The notes beneath the pieces were generated by a model, which did not search any database, was not told the DNA's origin, and saw only the letters and a program-made list of their open reading frames with translations. This document shows, piece after piece, positions 8,330 to 16,605 of a stretch of DNA of 23,312 nucleotides (the stretch's first letter is position 1; every line of letters starts with the position of its first letter). The DNA lies in the NCBI GenBank assembly GCA_963849635.1, contig CAWKIA010000044.1:1-23312 (forward strand), written 5' to 3'. This DNA comes from CAVRUD01 sp963849635 (GTDB lineage Bacteria; Chloroflexota; Chloroflexia; Thermomicrobiales; UBA6265). The translations under genes and the position numbers were made by a program.

Positions 8330-9635
8330 GTGAGCGATACCGACCAGTCAGCCCCTCTTGGATTCGAGACCCAGGCGCTCCATGCCGGCCAGACGCCAGA
8401 TCCCACAACTGGTGCACGCGCTGTCCCGATCTATCAAACGACGTCATACGTCTTCAACGACTCCGAGCACGCCCGCAGCCTGTTCGCGCTGGAGCAGTTC
8501 GGCAACATCTACACCCGGATCATGAACCCGACCACCGATGTCCTGGAGCAGCGGATCGCCGCCCTCGAAGGTGGTATCGGCGCCCTCGCCTTCGCCTCCG
8601 GCCAGGCGGCCGAGACCCTGTCGATCCTCAACATCGCCGGCGCGGGCGACGAGATCGTCTCCACGACGAGCCTCTACGGCGGTACCTACAACCTCTTCGC
8701 CCATACCCTGCCCAAGCTGGGCATCTCGGTCAAGTTCGTCGAGCCGAACGCGGCCGCGGTCGCCGAGGCGATCACCGACAAGACGAAGGCCGTCTACTCC
8801 GAGACGGTCGGCAACCCCGACCTGCTCACCCTCGACATCGAAGCGGTCGCCAACGCTGCCCACGCCGCCGGCGTCCCCCTGATCCTCGACAACACCATCC
8901 CGACGCCGTACCTGGTCCGCCCGATCGACCACGGCGCCGACATCGTGATCCACTCCCTGACGAAGTTCATCGGTGGCCACGGCAACTCGATCGGCGGCGT
9001 CGTCGTCGACGCCGGCAAGTTCGACTGGGCCGCCTCCGGCCGCTTCCCCGGCTTCACCGAGCCGGACGAGAGCTACCACGGCCTCGTCTTCGCCAACCTG
9101 CCGGAGCCGCTGCGCTCGATGGCGTTCATCCTCAAGCTCCGGGTTCAAGGCCTGCGCGACATCGGTGCCGCGATCTCGCCATTCAACTCCTTCCTGGTCC
9201 TGCTAGGCGTGGAGACGCTGCCGCTCCGCATGGAACGCCATTCGCAAAACGCCCACCAGGTCGCCCGCTTCCTCACCGAGCACCCAAAGGTGACCTGGGT
9301 CAACTACCCCGGGCTCCCAGCCCACCCGGCCTACGCGACGGCGACGAAGTACTGGCGCGACGGCCTCTTCGGCGCGATCCTCGGCTTCGGCATCAAGGGT
9401 GGCCTGGACTGCAGGCCGGACCCTGATCGATAACGTGAAGATCTTCTCCCATCTGGCTAACCTGGGAGACGCCAAGTCCCTGATCATCCACCCGGCTTCC
9501 ACAACCCACTCCCAGCTCGACGAGAACGCCCAGCAATCCACGGGCGTCACCCCGGACTACGTCCGCCTCTCCGTCGGCCTCGAAACCGTCGGCGACCTCA
9601 TCGCCGACCTGGAGCAGGCCTTGGCGAAGGCGTAG
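8330..9635 (+). CDS. metY: O-acetylhomoserine sulfhydrylase (MetY), one-base frameshift
   Basis: This PLP enzyme makes homocysteine from O-acetylhomoserine and sulfide. The GTG start has AGGAGG six bases upstream. Conserved features are LHAGQ near the start, PIYQTTSYVF, the PLP lysine at residue 212 in HSLTKFIGGHG, and SYHGLVF. The C-terminal signature NVKIFSHLANLGDAKS and IIHPASTTH is in a different frame: the first frame runs into a stop at 9433 while the true sequence resumes at AGRTLIDN. One extra base at about 9407-9410 explains this; the repaired product is ~434 residues, the normal family length. Because the protein continues cleanly, a sequencing error is more likely than inactivation. 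It lies 111 bp after metX, under the same riboswitch. Confidence 0.93.
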
Positions 9636-9644
9636 AGACGACGG

Positions 9645-9771
9645 CCCTCACCCCGGCCCTGCGGGCCACCCCTCTCCCTTGACGAGGGAGGGGGGACGTG
9701 AAAACCCGCGCGTATGCCCGGGGAAAGGCTCCCCCTCTCCCGCGCACGGGAGAGGGGGCTGGGGGTGAGGG
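9645..9771. repeat. Composite palindromic intergenic repeat
   Basis: Outer arms CCCTCACCCC (9645-9654) and GGGGTGAGGG (9762-9771) are exactly complementary. Inside are GGCCC-TGC-GGGCC (9655-9667), an imperfect CCTCTCCCT/AGGGAGG hairpin, and a perfect 12-bp stem CCCCCTCTCCCG (9731-9742) / CGGGAGAGGGGG (9747-9758). It follows metY and may also act as its terminator. It resembles REP/BIME-type elements scattered in many GC-rich genomes. Confidence 0.75.
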
Positions 9772-9785
9772 CTGTTTCCCCGTGC

Positions 9786-9813
9786 TTGACATCACCAAAC
9801 GCTGTTGTAGGAT
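9786..9813 (+). promoter_or_regulatory. Sigma70-type promoter of the amino-acid ABC importer operon
   Basis: Perfect -35 TTGACA (9786-9791), 16-bp spacer, and -10 TAGGAT (9808-9813). Start would be near 9820, leaving a ~175-base leader before the binding-protein gene. Confidence 0.65.
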
Positions 9814-9843
9814 GGCCCAATCCTAAACGCAGGCGCATGCGTT
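9808..9843. promoter_or_regulatory. Two adjacent 18-bp inverted repeats over the -10 and transcription start
   Basis: TAGGAT-ggccca-ATCCTA (9808-9825) is followed without gap by AACGCA-ggcgca-TGCGTT (9826-9843). Both have 6-bp arms and 6-base centres of the form GGCNCA. The first covers the -10 box, so it is placed as an operator would be. The second would lie at the 5' end of the transcript and could form a hairpin. The regulator is unknown. Confidence 0.55.
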
Positions 9844-9996
9844 GGCCTCCGGGGCACTTCGACGAGCTTTTGACCGGCACTCGTTGTGGCGGTCATCGAA
9901 GCGACCGTGCCTTCATTGCGCACAGTGCGTTTCCCGGATTGGCCGGGTGTCTGCTAACCGGCTGGACGCTGGTTCGCCACATGACGGAGGCGCAAC

Positions 9997-10912
9997 ATGA
10001 CAGAGGGTCGCAAAGCGGGACTGACCAGTCGACGCGGACTCATGCGCACAGGGGCGGCGCTTTCGGGCGCCGTCGGCGCCGGACTTGCGATGCGCGGTGT
10101 CCGCGCGGCGGACAGCATCGACGATAGCCTGCTCAAACGTGTCCTCGACCGAGGCAAGGTGATCGTCGGCACGGGCGCCACCAACCCGCCTTGGCACTTC
10201 GAGGATGAGTCCGGCAAGCTCATCGGCATGGACGTCGACATGGCCAAGGAGCTCGCGATCGGCCTCTTCGGCATCGAAGAAGATCCACTTGCCAATGACG
10301 ACGAGCATGTCCGCGGCCTGGTCGAGTTCGTGGTTCAGGAGCCGAACGCCCGTATCCCCAACTTGCTCACCGACAAGGTTGACGTCGTCATTCAGTTCAT
10401 GACGGTGAATGTCAACCGGGCGACGCAGGTTGAGTTCACTATTCCGTATTACCGCGAGGCGACGACATTCCTGCTCCCACCGGATGCTCCCTACAGCACC
10501 ATCGCCGAGATGCAGGGCCAGGGCCTGACCATCGCCGTTCTCCAGAACGTCGCCGTCGAGCAGTCGACGCTCGGGCAAGTCCCCGACGCGACGGTCGACC
10601 AGTACCCATCGATCGCTGACGCGATCGCCGCAATGGACGCGGGTCGAGCCGACGCGGCCGGGGTCGACCTTCCAGTGGTAAGTGGTTCGCGGCGGCGACA
10701 CCTGGCAAGTACAAGTTCACTGACGGCTACAACTCGCAAACTACGCGGCCTCGGTCAAGCCTGGCGACCAGATCTGGCTGAACTTCGTCAACTCCTCTTT
10801 CCACGAAGCAATGGTCGGAATCAACAACGCGCGATATCGGGCATCGTTCAAGCAGTGGTTCGGCGAGGATCTTCCGTTGCCAACGGTCGGATTCCCGCTC
10901 GAATTCCGTTAG
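9997..10912 (+). CDS. Amino-acid ABC importer substrate-binding protein, two frameshifts
   Basis: A family-3 type extracellular solute-binding protein. The ATG has GGAGG six bases upstream. The N-terminus carries a Tat motif (SRRGLMR), a hydrophobic stretch and VRAAD as a likely cleavage site. The lobe signature VGTGATNPPWHFEDESGKL and GMDVDMAKELA is clear. The frame is lost at about 10680 and again at about 10738-10740; across both, coherent sequence resumes (KWFAAATPGKYKFTDG, then NYAASVKPGDQIWLNFVNSS) and ends LPTVGFPLEFR before TAG at 10910-10912. Each break fits one A missing from an A run. The repaired length is ~305 residues. The substrate is likely a polar amino acid; the proximity of metX-metY does not prove sulfur-amino-acid specificity. 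Confidence 0.88.
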
Positions 10913-10923
10913 AACGCTCTCCA

Positions 10924-10955
10924 CACCGCCGGACCGAGCGCTCGGTCCGGCGGTG
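10924..10955 (+). terminator. Perfect 32-bp palindrome between binding protein and permease
   Basis: The 16 bases at 10924-10939 (CACCGCCGGACCGAGC) are exactly complementary to 10940-10955. A pyrimidine-rich CCTTCTCTCTGTT follows. It sits 11 bp after the binding-protein stop and 48 bp before the permease gene. Partial termination or 3'-end protection here would give more binding protein than membrane subunits, a common layout in ABC importers. Confidence 0.7.
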
Positions 10956-11003
10956 CCTTCTCTCTGTTGAGCGCACCCTCACGCCGGTACCACGGGACTG
11001 CCC

Positions 11004-11747
11004 ATGCTGACAGAGATTCTGTCATCTCCATTATTCATTGATCTCCGTTTGCCGTATCAACTGCGTTGGGAATACGTCACCGACCACAAAGAATGGTTTA
11101 TCGACGGGTTGATTCTCGCTATTTGGATGTCGTTCTTTGCGCTTTTTTTCGGATGCGTGATCGGTCTCATTTGCGCGTTTGCGAGGTCGTCGGGTAACCG
11201 CATTCTCTCGGCGCTCGTGACCTGCTACGTCGAACTCATCCGGAATGTGCCCCTCCTTCTCCTGGTCTTCATTTTCTACTTCGGCCTGCCCCAGGCCTTC
11301 CCGCGTGGCTCGGGCGAGCAAGAGTTCATCCTGAAACTGCTGCCGACTCCGGAGCGTACGTTCACGGTCGCGCTTTCGATCTACGCGGGCGCCTATCTGA
11401 CCGAGATCTTCAGCTCCGGCATCCTCTCGGTCAGCCGCCGCTACATGGACGCGGGCCGCTCGCTCGGGCTGAGCCGGTTTGCGCTGGCTCGCTACGTCGT
11501 TGGCCCGATCATGTTGCGCACCGTCCTGCCTTCCTTGAGCAACACCTTCATCTCGTTGTTCAAGGACACCGGCGTCGCCTTCTTCATCGGCTCGCGCGAC
11601 CTTAGCTTCGCCGCAAATAAGGTCAACACCGACTTCTTTCGCCCGATCGAGGGCTGGGCCGCCGCCGGCGTGCTCTACCTGCTCACCGCCTGGACGATTG
11701 CGATCGTGTTGCGCTTCGCCGAAAGCAGGATCAAATGGAGCGTCTGA
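11004..11747 (+). CDS. Amino-acid ABC transporter permease (HisM/GlnP type)
   Basis: 247 residues with about five hydrophobic segments (e.g. LILAIWMSFFALFFGCVIGL, LLLLVFIFYFGL, GVLYLLTAWTIAIVL). The cytoplasmic coupling loop of amino-acid permeases is present: AGAYLTEIFSSGI...DAGRSLGLSRFALARYV, with the conserved G-[RS]SLGLS core that docks on the ATPase. The N-terminal ELIRNVPLLL is also typical of the family. The ATG at 11004 lacks a strong ribosome site; only CACGGGACTGCCC precedes it, so the start is less certain. It lies after the palindrome that ends the binding-protein gene and 49 bp before the second permease, and should form a heterodimer with it in the inner membrane. Confidence 0.9.
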   Translation: MLTEILSSPLFIDLRLPYQLRWEYVTDHKEWFIDGLILAIWMSFFALFFGCVIGLICAFARSSGNRILSALVTCYVELIRNVPLLLLVFIFYFGLPQAFPRGSGEQEFILKLLPTPERTFTVALSIYAGAYLTEIFSSGILSVSRRYMDAGRSLGLSRFALARYVVGPIMLRTVLPSLSNTFISLFKDTGVAFFIGSRDLSFAANKVNTDFFRPIEGWAAAGVLYLLTAWTIAIVLRFAESRIKWSV

Positions 11748-11796
11748 CGCACGACGTGTGTACCCATGCGCTGCGTCCTACGGGAGGCGCTGCGAG

Positions 11797-12450
11797 ATGG
11801 ACGTAGTCTGGGACAACCGCGAGCTGCTCTGGCAGGGACTGAAGTACACCTTCAAGCTCTTCGCCGTGGTGCTCGTCATCGGAACCGCGCTGGGGATCGT
11901 CTTCGGACTCGGATTGCTCTACGGCCATGTGGTGATCAGGGGCGTGATCCGCGCCTACGTCGATATCCTGCGCGGAATGCCGCTCATCGTGACCATCTTC
12001 TTGATCTTCTACGGGTTGTCCGCCTACGAGATCAACTTCAGCCCGTTCCAATCCATCGCGCTGGCCCTGTCGATCTTCACGGCCGCGCACATGGCGGAGA
12101 TCGTCCGCGGCTCCGTCGGCTCGATCCCGGCCGGCCAGACAGACGCCGCCAAGTCCATCGGACTCACCTTCTGGCCCCGTATGCGCTGGGTCATCTTGCC
12201 CCAGGCCGCTCCCCTCATGATGGGGCCGTGGACCAATCTCGCGGTGGATGTCTTCAAGTCCACCTCGCTCGCCATCCTCGTCAGCCAGGCGGACTTCCTC
12301 TTCTCGATCCAGAAGCGCGCGATTGCGGAACGCGCCTACCTCGACTTCTACTTCGCCGCGATGGTGGTCTATTTCGTCTGCTGCATGGCGATCTCCCAGG
12401 CTGGTCGGTGGGCGACTCGGCGGATGCGCGTCGGCCTGGCCTCGGGATGA
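11797..12450 (+). CDS. Amino-acid ABC transporter permease, second subunit
   Basis: 217 residues from the ATG at 11797, preceded by GGGAGG nine bases upstream; the frame is open further 5' but that part is not permease-like. Membrane segments include LFAVVLVIGTALGIVFGLGL and YVDILRGMPLIVTIFLIFYG, the latter with the R-G-[MT]-P-L motif of this permease family. The EAA-type loop AHMAEIVRGSVGSIPAGQTD followed by AAKSIGLTFWPRMRWVILPQ is complete and matches well. It is the partner of the preceding permease and is followed 23 bp later by the ATPase gene, so the three form one transcription unit. Confidence 0.92.
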   Translation: MDVVWDNRELLWQGLKYTFKLFAVVLVIGTALGIVFGLGLLYGHVVIRGVIRAYVDILRGMPLIVTIFLIFYGLSAYEINFSPFQSIALALSIFTAAHMAEIVRGSVGSIPAGQTDAAKSIGLTFWPRMRWVILPQAAPLMMGPWTNLAVDVFKSTSLAILVSQADFLFSIQKRAIAERAYLDFYFAAMVVYFVCCMAISQAGRWATRRMRVGLASG

Positions 12451-12472
12451 TGCTGGAAAGGACGCTCACGCC

Positions 12473-13291
12473 GTGACGGCAACCGGTTTGGACAATGCCT
12501 CGCCCCGGGCGATGGTCCAGATCCAACAGGTGCAGAAATACTTCGGCACCCTCCATGTCCTCCGCGGCGTCGATCTGGACGTCCGGAGCGGAGAGGTCGT
12601 CTGCGTCATCGGGCCGAGTGGTTCCGGCAAGACGACGCTCCTGCGCTGCATCAACTTCCTGGAGACCTACCAGGACGGCAGGATCCTGGTCGATGGCTCC
12701 CTGGTCGGCTACCGCGACCGCAACGGTAAACTCTCTCCCGCCCCCGAGCGCGAGATCGCCCGCATCCGGGCCGAAACCGCGATGGTCTTCCAGCAGTTCA
12801 ACCTGTTCCCGCACATGACCGCCCTACGCAACGTCACCTTCGGACCGATGAAGGTGCGCAAACTCTCCAAGAGCCTGGCGGAACAGCGTGGCCTGGAGCT
12901 GCTCGAACGGGTGGGACTTGCCGACAAGGCCCGCTCCTACCCGAACCAGCTCTCCGGCGGCCAGCAACAGCGCGTCGCCATCGCCCGCGCCCTGGCGATG
13001 GAACCGAAGGTGATGCTCTTCGACGAGGTGACCTCCGCCCTCGATCCCGAGCTCGTCGGCGAGGTCCTGGGCGTCATGCGCGACCTCGCCACCTCCGGCG
13101 GCGTCACCATGATCGTCGTCACCCACGAGATGCACTTCGCCCGCGAGGTCGCCGACCGGGTCGTCTTCATGGACGAAGGCGTCGTCGTCGAAGAGGGTCG
13201 TCCTACCGACGTCCTCCTCAACCCTCAGACCGACCGGCTCCGCACCTTCCTCAGCCGCTTCACGGCCTCTGGGCTGGGACCGTCGATTTAG
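12473..13291 (+). CDS. Amino-acid ABC transporter ATP-binding protein (GlnQ/HisP type)
   Basis: 272 residues from GTG at 12473; an ATG at 12512, just before the core VQIQQVQKYFG, is an alternative start. All ABC motifs are visible: Walker A GPSGSGKTT (47-55), Q-loop QQFNLFPHMT, signature LSGGQQQRVAIARAL (from residue 160), Walker B VMLFDEVTSALDP (Asp184/Glu185) and H-loop VTHEM. The HMTALRNVTFGP segment after the Q-loop is usual for polar amino-acid importers. A ~20-residue insertion-like stretch DGSLVGYRDRNGKLSPAPER lies before the Q-loop; similar insertions occur in the HisP branch. It powers import through the two preceding permeases. Confidence 0.94.
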   Translation: MTATGLDNASPRAMVQIQQVQKYFGTLHVLRGVDLDVRSGEVVCVIGPSGSGKTTLLRCINFLETYQDGRILVDGSLVGYRDRNGKLSPAPEREIARIRAETAMVFQQFNLFPHMTALRNVTFGPMKVRKLSKSLAEQRGLELLERVGLADKARSYPNQLSGGQQQRVAIARALAMEPKVMLFDEVTSALDPELVGEVLGVMRDLATSGGVTMIVVTHEMHFAREVADRVVFMDEGVVVEEGRPTDVLLNPQTDRLRTFLSRFTASGLGPSI

Positions 13292-13332
13292 GGAGCAAGC
13301 AAAGCAATCTGCGTTGCGGCTATTGCAGAACG

Positions 13333-13533
13333 CTAGGCGACCTCGAAACTCATCTGTTTAAGGTCCGCATCAGGAAGACGGCGCTGAACTCGGAGAATCT
13401 CTACTCCGATGACTTCGTCGGCATCATTGAAATCGAGAATGATGCCTGGCCGGACCTCCTCCGATTCCACGATGGGTGATTCATCGAGCCGCAGATAGAG
13501 TGCGTCTGCTTCGGCGTCGAATCTGGCTCTCAT
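13333..13533 (-). CDS. DUF2283 family small protein
   Basis: 66 residues from ATG at 13533. The sequence RARFDAEADALYLRLDESPI, then ESEEVRPGIILDFNDADEVIGVEILR matches the DUF2283 pattern (short beta-rich protein, PGIxLDF/Y...GIEIL). In many genomes DUF2283 is next to a DUF4258 gene in toxin-antitoxin-like pairs. Here a 28-codon open frame upstream ends in a TGA overlapping this ATG (ATGA), but it is too short to call DUF4258. It is convergent with the ABC ATPase gene, with a 41-bp gap. An upstream in-frame ATG at 13581 gives a non-family N-terminus and was not used. Function unknown. Confidence 0.75.
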   Translation of the reverse strand: MRARFDAEADALYLRLDESPIVESEEVRPGIILDFNDADEVIGVEILRVQRRLPDADLKQMSFEVA

Positions 13534-13638
13534 AACCGATGCCTCATGCGTCGATCGACGAAGACCGTGACAACTCGCCACGAGAGCGCCCTATGATTCC
13601 AGGCCACGGGTAGCACGCGTCTTGTGTCATCCAAGTGT

Positions 13639-14171
13639 TTACGGTGCTGGTTCCGTAACCATCGTCACCTCACCATCCCCCGGCTGCACCTCGGTAAGGA
13701 TCAAGTTGTTGGCGGTGAGCCAGGTATTCACTGATTTTTCGATAGCATCGCCCATCGCCCCGGCCGAGAAAACCACTCGAAGAACTTGGCGTCTGCCTCG
13801 GCATCAGTCACCCGCAGCAGGCCGTCCTCGGCAACAAGGTTGCCGGAGTAGCTCACCTCGTCGCCGGACGCGGAGAAGCCGACGCTGTATCCCTCCGGCG
13901 TGAGGTTGATCAGCCAGTCGTCGATGTTTTGCGCATCCGGGTTCTCCGCTTGGATGCGGGCGTTAATTTCCGCTTCGGTCAGCGTGTAGGTGCCCGGGCC
14001 GCCAGGTCCTTGAATAGCGAAGATCTCGGCGATCTCGGTCGCGCTGAACTCGGCGACCCCGTCCTTGAGCTCGTCGCGCACACGCGGAAGCCCGACAAAG
14101 AACCCGAGCACGCCGCAGACGACGCACAGGCCCAGGAGCCCGAAACATCCGATCATCAACCAGCGCCGCAT
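13639..14171 (-). CDS. Membrane-anchored hypothetical protein, one-base frameshift
   Basis: ATG at 14171 with GAGGAG nine bases upstream. The N-terminus is a single hydrophobic anchor (WLMIGCFGLLGLCVVCGVLG), followed by a hydrophilic, probably extracytoplasmic domain including LTEAEINARIQ and GYSVGFSASGDEVSYSGNL. The frame ends prematurely at 13728, but one base added to a T run (four As on the + strand, 13769-13772) restores FFEWFFSAGAMGDAIEKSVN and a sensible end at TAA 13639-13641 (product ~177 residues). I do not recognise the family. The layout (short anchor, two-sheet-like domain with LTEAEIN) recalls DUF2993/LmeA-type lipid-binding proteins, but this is a weak guess. It follows thrB by 105 bp on the same strand. 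Confidence 0.65.
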
Positions 14172-14276
14172 CGTTGCTCGCTCCTCTATGGGGCATGCGA
14201 TTGCCCAAACCGCGATATGCGTTCCTCTGTGAACGCGCTGTCCCCGTCCGCTCTAGCCTCGGAGAGGCTGTCGAGT

Positions 14277-15219
14277 TCAGCCAGGGCCGTCAGCCCCGGG
14301 CGACGCCGACACGACATGAGCCCCGGCAACCGACGGCTCCAGAACCACCGCTTCCCCGTTCACACCGGCCCGAGCCGCCGCGACCGTCAGGGCGCGCGCG
14401 ACCGGCCCGGCATTGTCCCTGTCAACCAGCGCCAGGATCGACGGCCCTGCTCCGCTGAGACAGGCGCCAACCGCCCCGGCCTCGACCGCCGCCTCGGTCA
14501 GCGGCGTGAGATGCGGGAACAGCCTCGCCCGGTAAGGCTGGTGAAGCAGGTCGTGCATGCCGGCGGCAAGCAGGTCGCGATTCCTCGTCAGGAACCCCGC
14601 CACCAGCCCCGCCGCCGTGGCGATATTCTGGGCAGCATCGGGCAGGGGCACATGGGACGGCAGGGCCGCCCTTGCCGCCCAGGTCGCGCCGGTGATCTCC
14701 GGAATGTAGATGACGGTCGTCAGGCCAAGTTGCGCGAACCCGGAGGCATCGCATAGTTGGACGGCGTATGGAATGCGGGGGACCGCCAGAATCGCCCCTC
14801 CATACAGGGACGCGCCGACATTGTCGCCGTGCCCTTCCATCCGCCAGGAGTGAGCATAGATCTCATCCCTGGACAGGCCCAGCCCGAGCAGGTGATCCGG
14901 CGGCGAGCAGCCCGGCGACCAGCGCCGCGGCAGAGCTGCCGAGACCGCGCGCGACCGGAACCGCCGTCCGCACCGTCAGCGAAAACCCGGGCAGCATCCG
15001 ACCGTGCGCCTCGGCAAGCTGGCGCATCGCCCGCAAGGAGAGGTTCTCGCGGTCGCTCTCGGCCAGGAGATCGGCGTCGCGCCCTTCATAGACGACAGCG
15101 CCAGCCTCGCCATCGATGTCGATGACGATCTCATTCCAGAGATCGACCGCAATGCCGAGGGCGTCGAAGCCCGGCCCCAGGTTCGCCGACGATCCCGGCG
15201 CTCTAACCGTGAAGCGCAT
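14277..15219 (-). CDS. thrB: Homoserine kinase (ThrB), one-base frameshift
   Basis: ThrB phosphorylates homoserine for threonine synthase. It is a GHMP kinase: the N-terminal VRAPGSSANLGPGFDALG, the ATP-binding PVARGLGSSAAAL, and the C-terminal GACLSGAGPSILAL are all present. The first frame stops at 14863. The conserved LLGLGLSRDEIYAHSWRMEG and HGDNVGASLYGG continue in a second frame; one extra base in a GG pair near 14901 explains the break, and the repaired protein has ~313 residues, normal for the family. The ATG at 15219 lies inside the end of thrC (17-bp overlap), so the two are co-transcribed and probably translationally coupled. Likely a sequencing error rather than a dead gene, since both halves are well conserved. 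Confidence 0.9.
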
Positions 15220-16555
15220 CGGCCAGCACCTGCTCCAGGGCGGAGAGTGTCGCGGGAATCGTCACCGGCTTGTTTGCACCAGGGTGATCGGCCTCACCGA
15301 GGTGGTAATTGACCACCGCCTCGGTGTCCTTGAGCAGATGGCCGGTAACGATCCCCACGACCGTCTCATCCGGCCCGATCACCCCTTCCGCCACCAGCCG
15401 CCGCGTCCCGGCCAGCGATGCCGCCGAGGCAGGCTCGCAGCCGATGCCGACCCGGTCGATCGCCGCCTTGGCATCCATGATCTCGGCGTCAGTGACGGTC
15501 GTCACCACTCCGCCGGTCCGCTCGATCGTCCGCCGGGCCCGGGGTGTGCTCGCCGGGTTGCCGATCTTGATCGCGGTTGCAATCGTGTCGGCGGCGACGG
15601 GCTCGTAGACATCCCAGCCGCTCTCGAAGTAGGCCGCGAACGGCGCCGCCCCCGCCGCTTGAATTGTGGCGACCCGAGGCATCCGGTCGATCAAGCCGAC
15701 GGTGTACGCCTCGTGCAACGCCTTGCCGACCGCCGCGGTATTGCCCAGGTTGCCACCCGGCAGGGCGATCCAGTCCGGCGCCCGCCAGCCCATTTGCTCC
15801 AACGCCTCGAAGACGATCGTCTTCTGGCCTTCCATCCGGAACGGATTGACGGAGTTGCAGAGGTAAACATCGTGAGTGGCGGTCAGCTCCCGCAGGACCG
15901 CGAGCGCCGCGTCGAAGTCGCCCTGGACCTGGACGACCCTGGCGCCGTAGGCGATGGTCTGGCCCAGTTTGCCCCCACTGATCTTGCCCTCCGGAATGAG
16001 GACCAGGCTGGCCATCCCCGCCGCCGCCGCGTACGACGCCAGCGAGGCCGACGTGTTGCCGGTACTGGCGCAGGCGACGATCCGCGCGCCAACCGCCTTG
16101 GCATGGCTGACGCCGACGGTCATCCCCCGATCCTTGAACGACGCGGTCGGATTGTGCCCCTCGTGCTTGACGCCGAACCCGCCTGTCAGACCAGCAAATC
16201 CCGCCAGGCGATCATCCCAGTACAGAGGCGTATTGCCCTCCGCCCGGGTGACGATCGCCGATTCGGGGATAGCCGGGAGGAGCGCCTGGTATCGCCAGAC
16301 ACCCGAGGTTCGGAGCTTCGGGGAGAGACCCCGGCCGATCGCCTCTGGGCTGATCCGGGAATCGAGCGGGATTTCGACATCGAGCAACCCGCCGCACCGG
16401 GGACAGACGGTGACGGCAATATCAGCGGGATGGGGAGTGCCGCAGTCCATGCAACGGATCTGGACCGCCGCCAGGGTGGTGGCGTCCGCTCCGGTGCTCG
16501 GCGTTCCGCCTGGGTATCGACTGCGCTGCTGATCAACGACCGCCCCGGCCGGCAT
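15203..16555 (-). CDS. thrC: Threonine synthase (ThrC)
   Basis: 450 residues, fold-type II PLP enzyme that converts O-phosphohomoserine to threonine. An N-terminal zinc-ribbon-like segment (Cys35, Cys38, Cys51, Cys54 in CMDCG...CPRCGG) precedes the catalytic core, as in many threonine synthases. The PLP lysine is Lys141 in NPTASFKDRGM; ACASTGNTSASLA is the phosphate/cofactor loop, and PGGNLGN and GCEPASAAS are conserved. The start ATG at 16555 has GGAGAAGG upstream. The stop lies inside thrB, giving the order thrC-thrB. Homoserine dehydrogenase is not adjacent. The frame is intact. Confidence 0.95.
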   Translation of the reverse strand: MPAGAVVDQQRSRYPGGTPSTGADATTLAAVQIRCMDCGTPHPADIAVTVCPRCGGLLDVEIPLDSRISPEAIGRGLSPKLRTSGVWRYQALLPAIPESAIVTRAEGNTPLYWDDRLAGFAGLTGGFGVKHEGHNPTASFKDRGMTVGVSHAKAVGARIVACASTGNTSASLASYAAAAGMASLVLIPEGKISGGKLGQTIAYGARVVQVQGDFDAALAVLRELTATHDVYLCNSVNPFRMEGQKTIVFEALEQMGWRAPDWIALPGGNLGNTAAVGKALHEAYTVGLIDRMPRVATIQAAGAAPFAAYFESGWDVYEPVAADTIATAIKIGNPASTPRARRTIERTGGVVTTVTDAEIMDAKAAIDRVGIGCEPASAASLAGTRRLVAEGVIGPDETVVGIVTGHLLKDTEAVVNYHLGEADHPGANKPVTIPATLSALEQVLADALHG

Positions 16556-16579
16556 CGGTCACCTTCTCCCCAACAATCG

Positions 16580-16605
16580 AACCCGGCCAAAATCTGGGCC
16601 GGGTT
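16580..16605 (-). promoter_or_regulatory. Hairpin in the thrC leader, possible attenuator
   Basis: Perfect 9-bp arms AACCCGGCC (16580-16588) / GGCCGGGTT (16597-16605) with an 8-base loop, ending 24 bases before the thrC start. On the minus strand a U-poor CGATTGTTGG follows, so termination would be weak. No T-box core or Thr/Ile-rich leader peptide was found. Confidence 0.4.

Noticed and set aside
9636..9996. A second SAM or other known riboswitch before the ABC importer
   Set aside because: No S-box, cobalamin or lysine-type core could be found; only repeats, a promoter and two short inverted repeats are visible.
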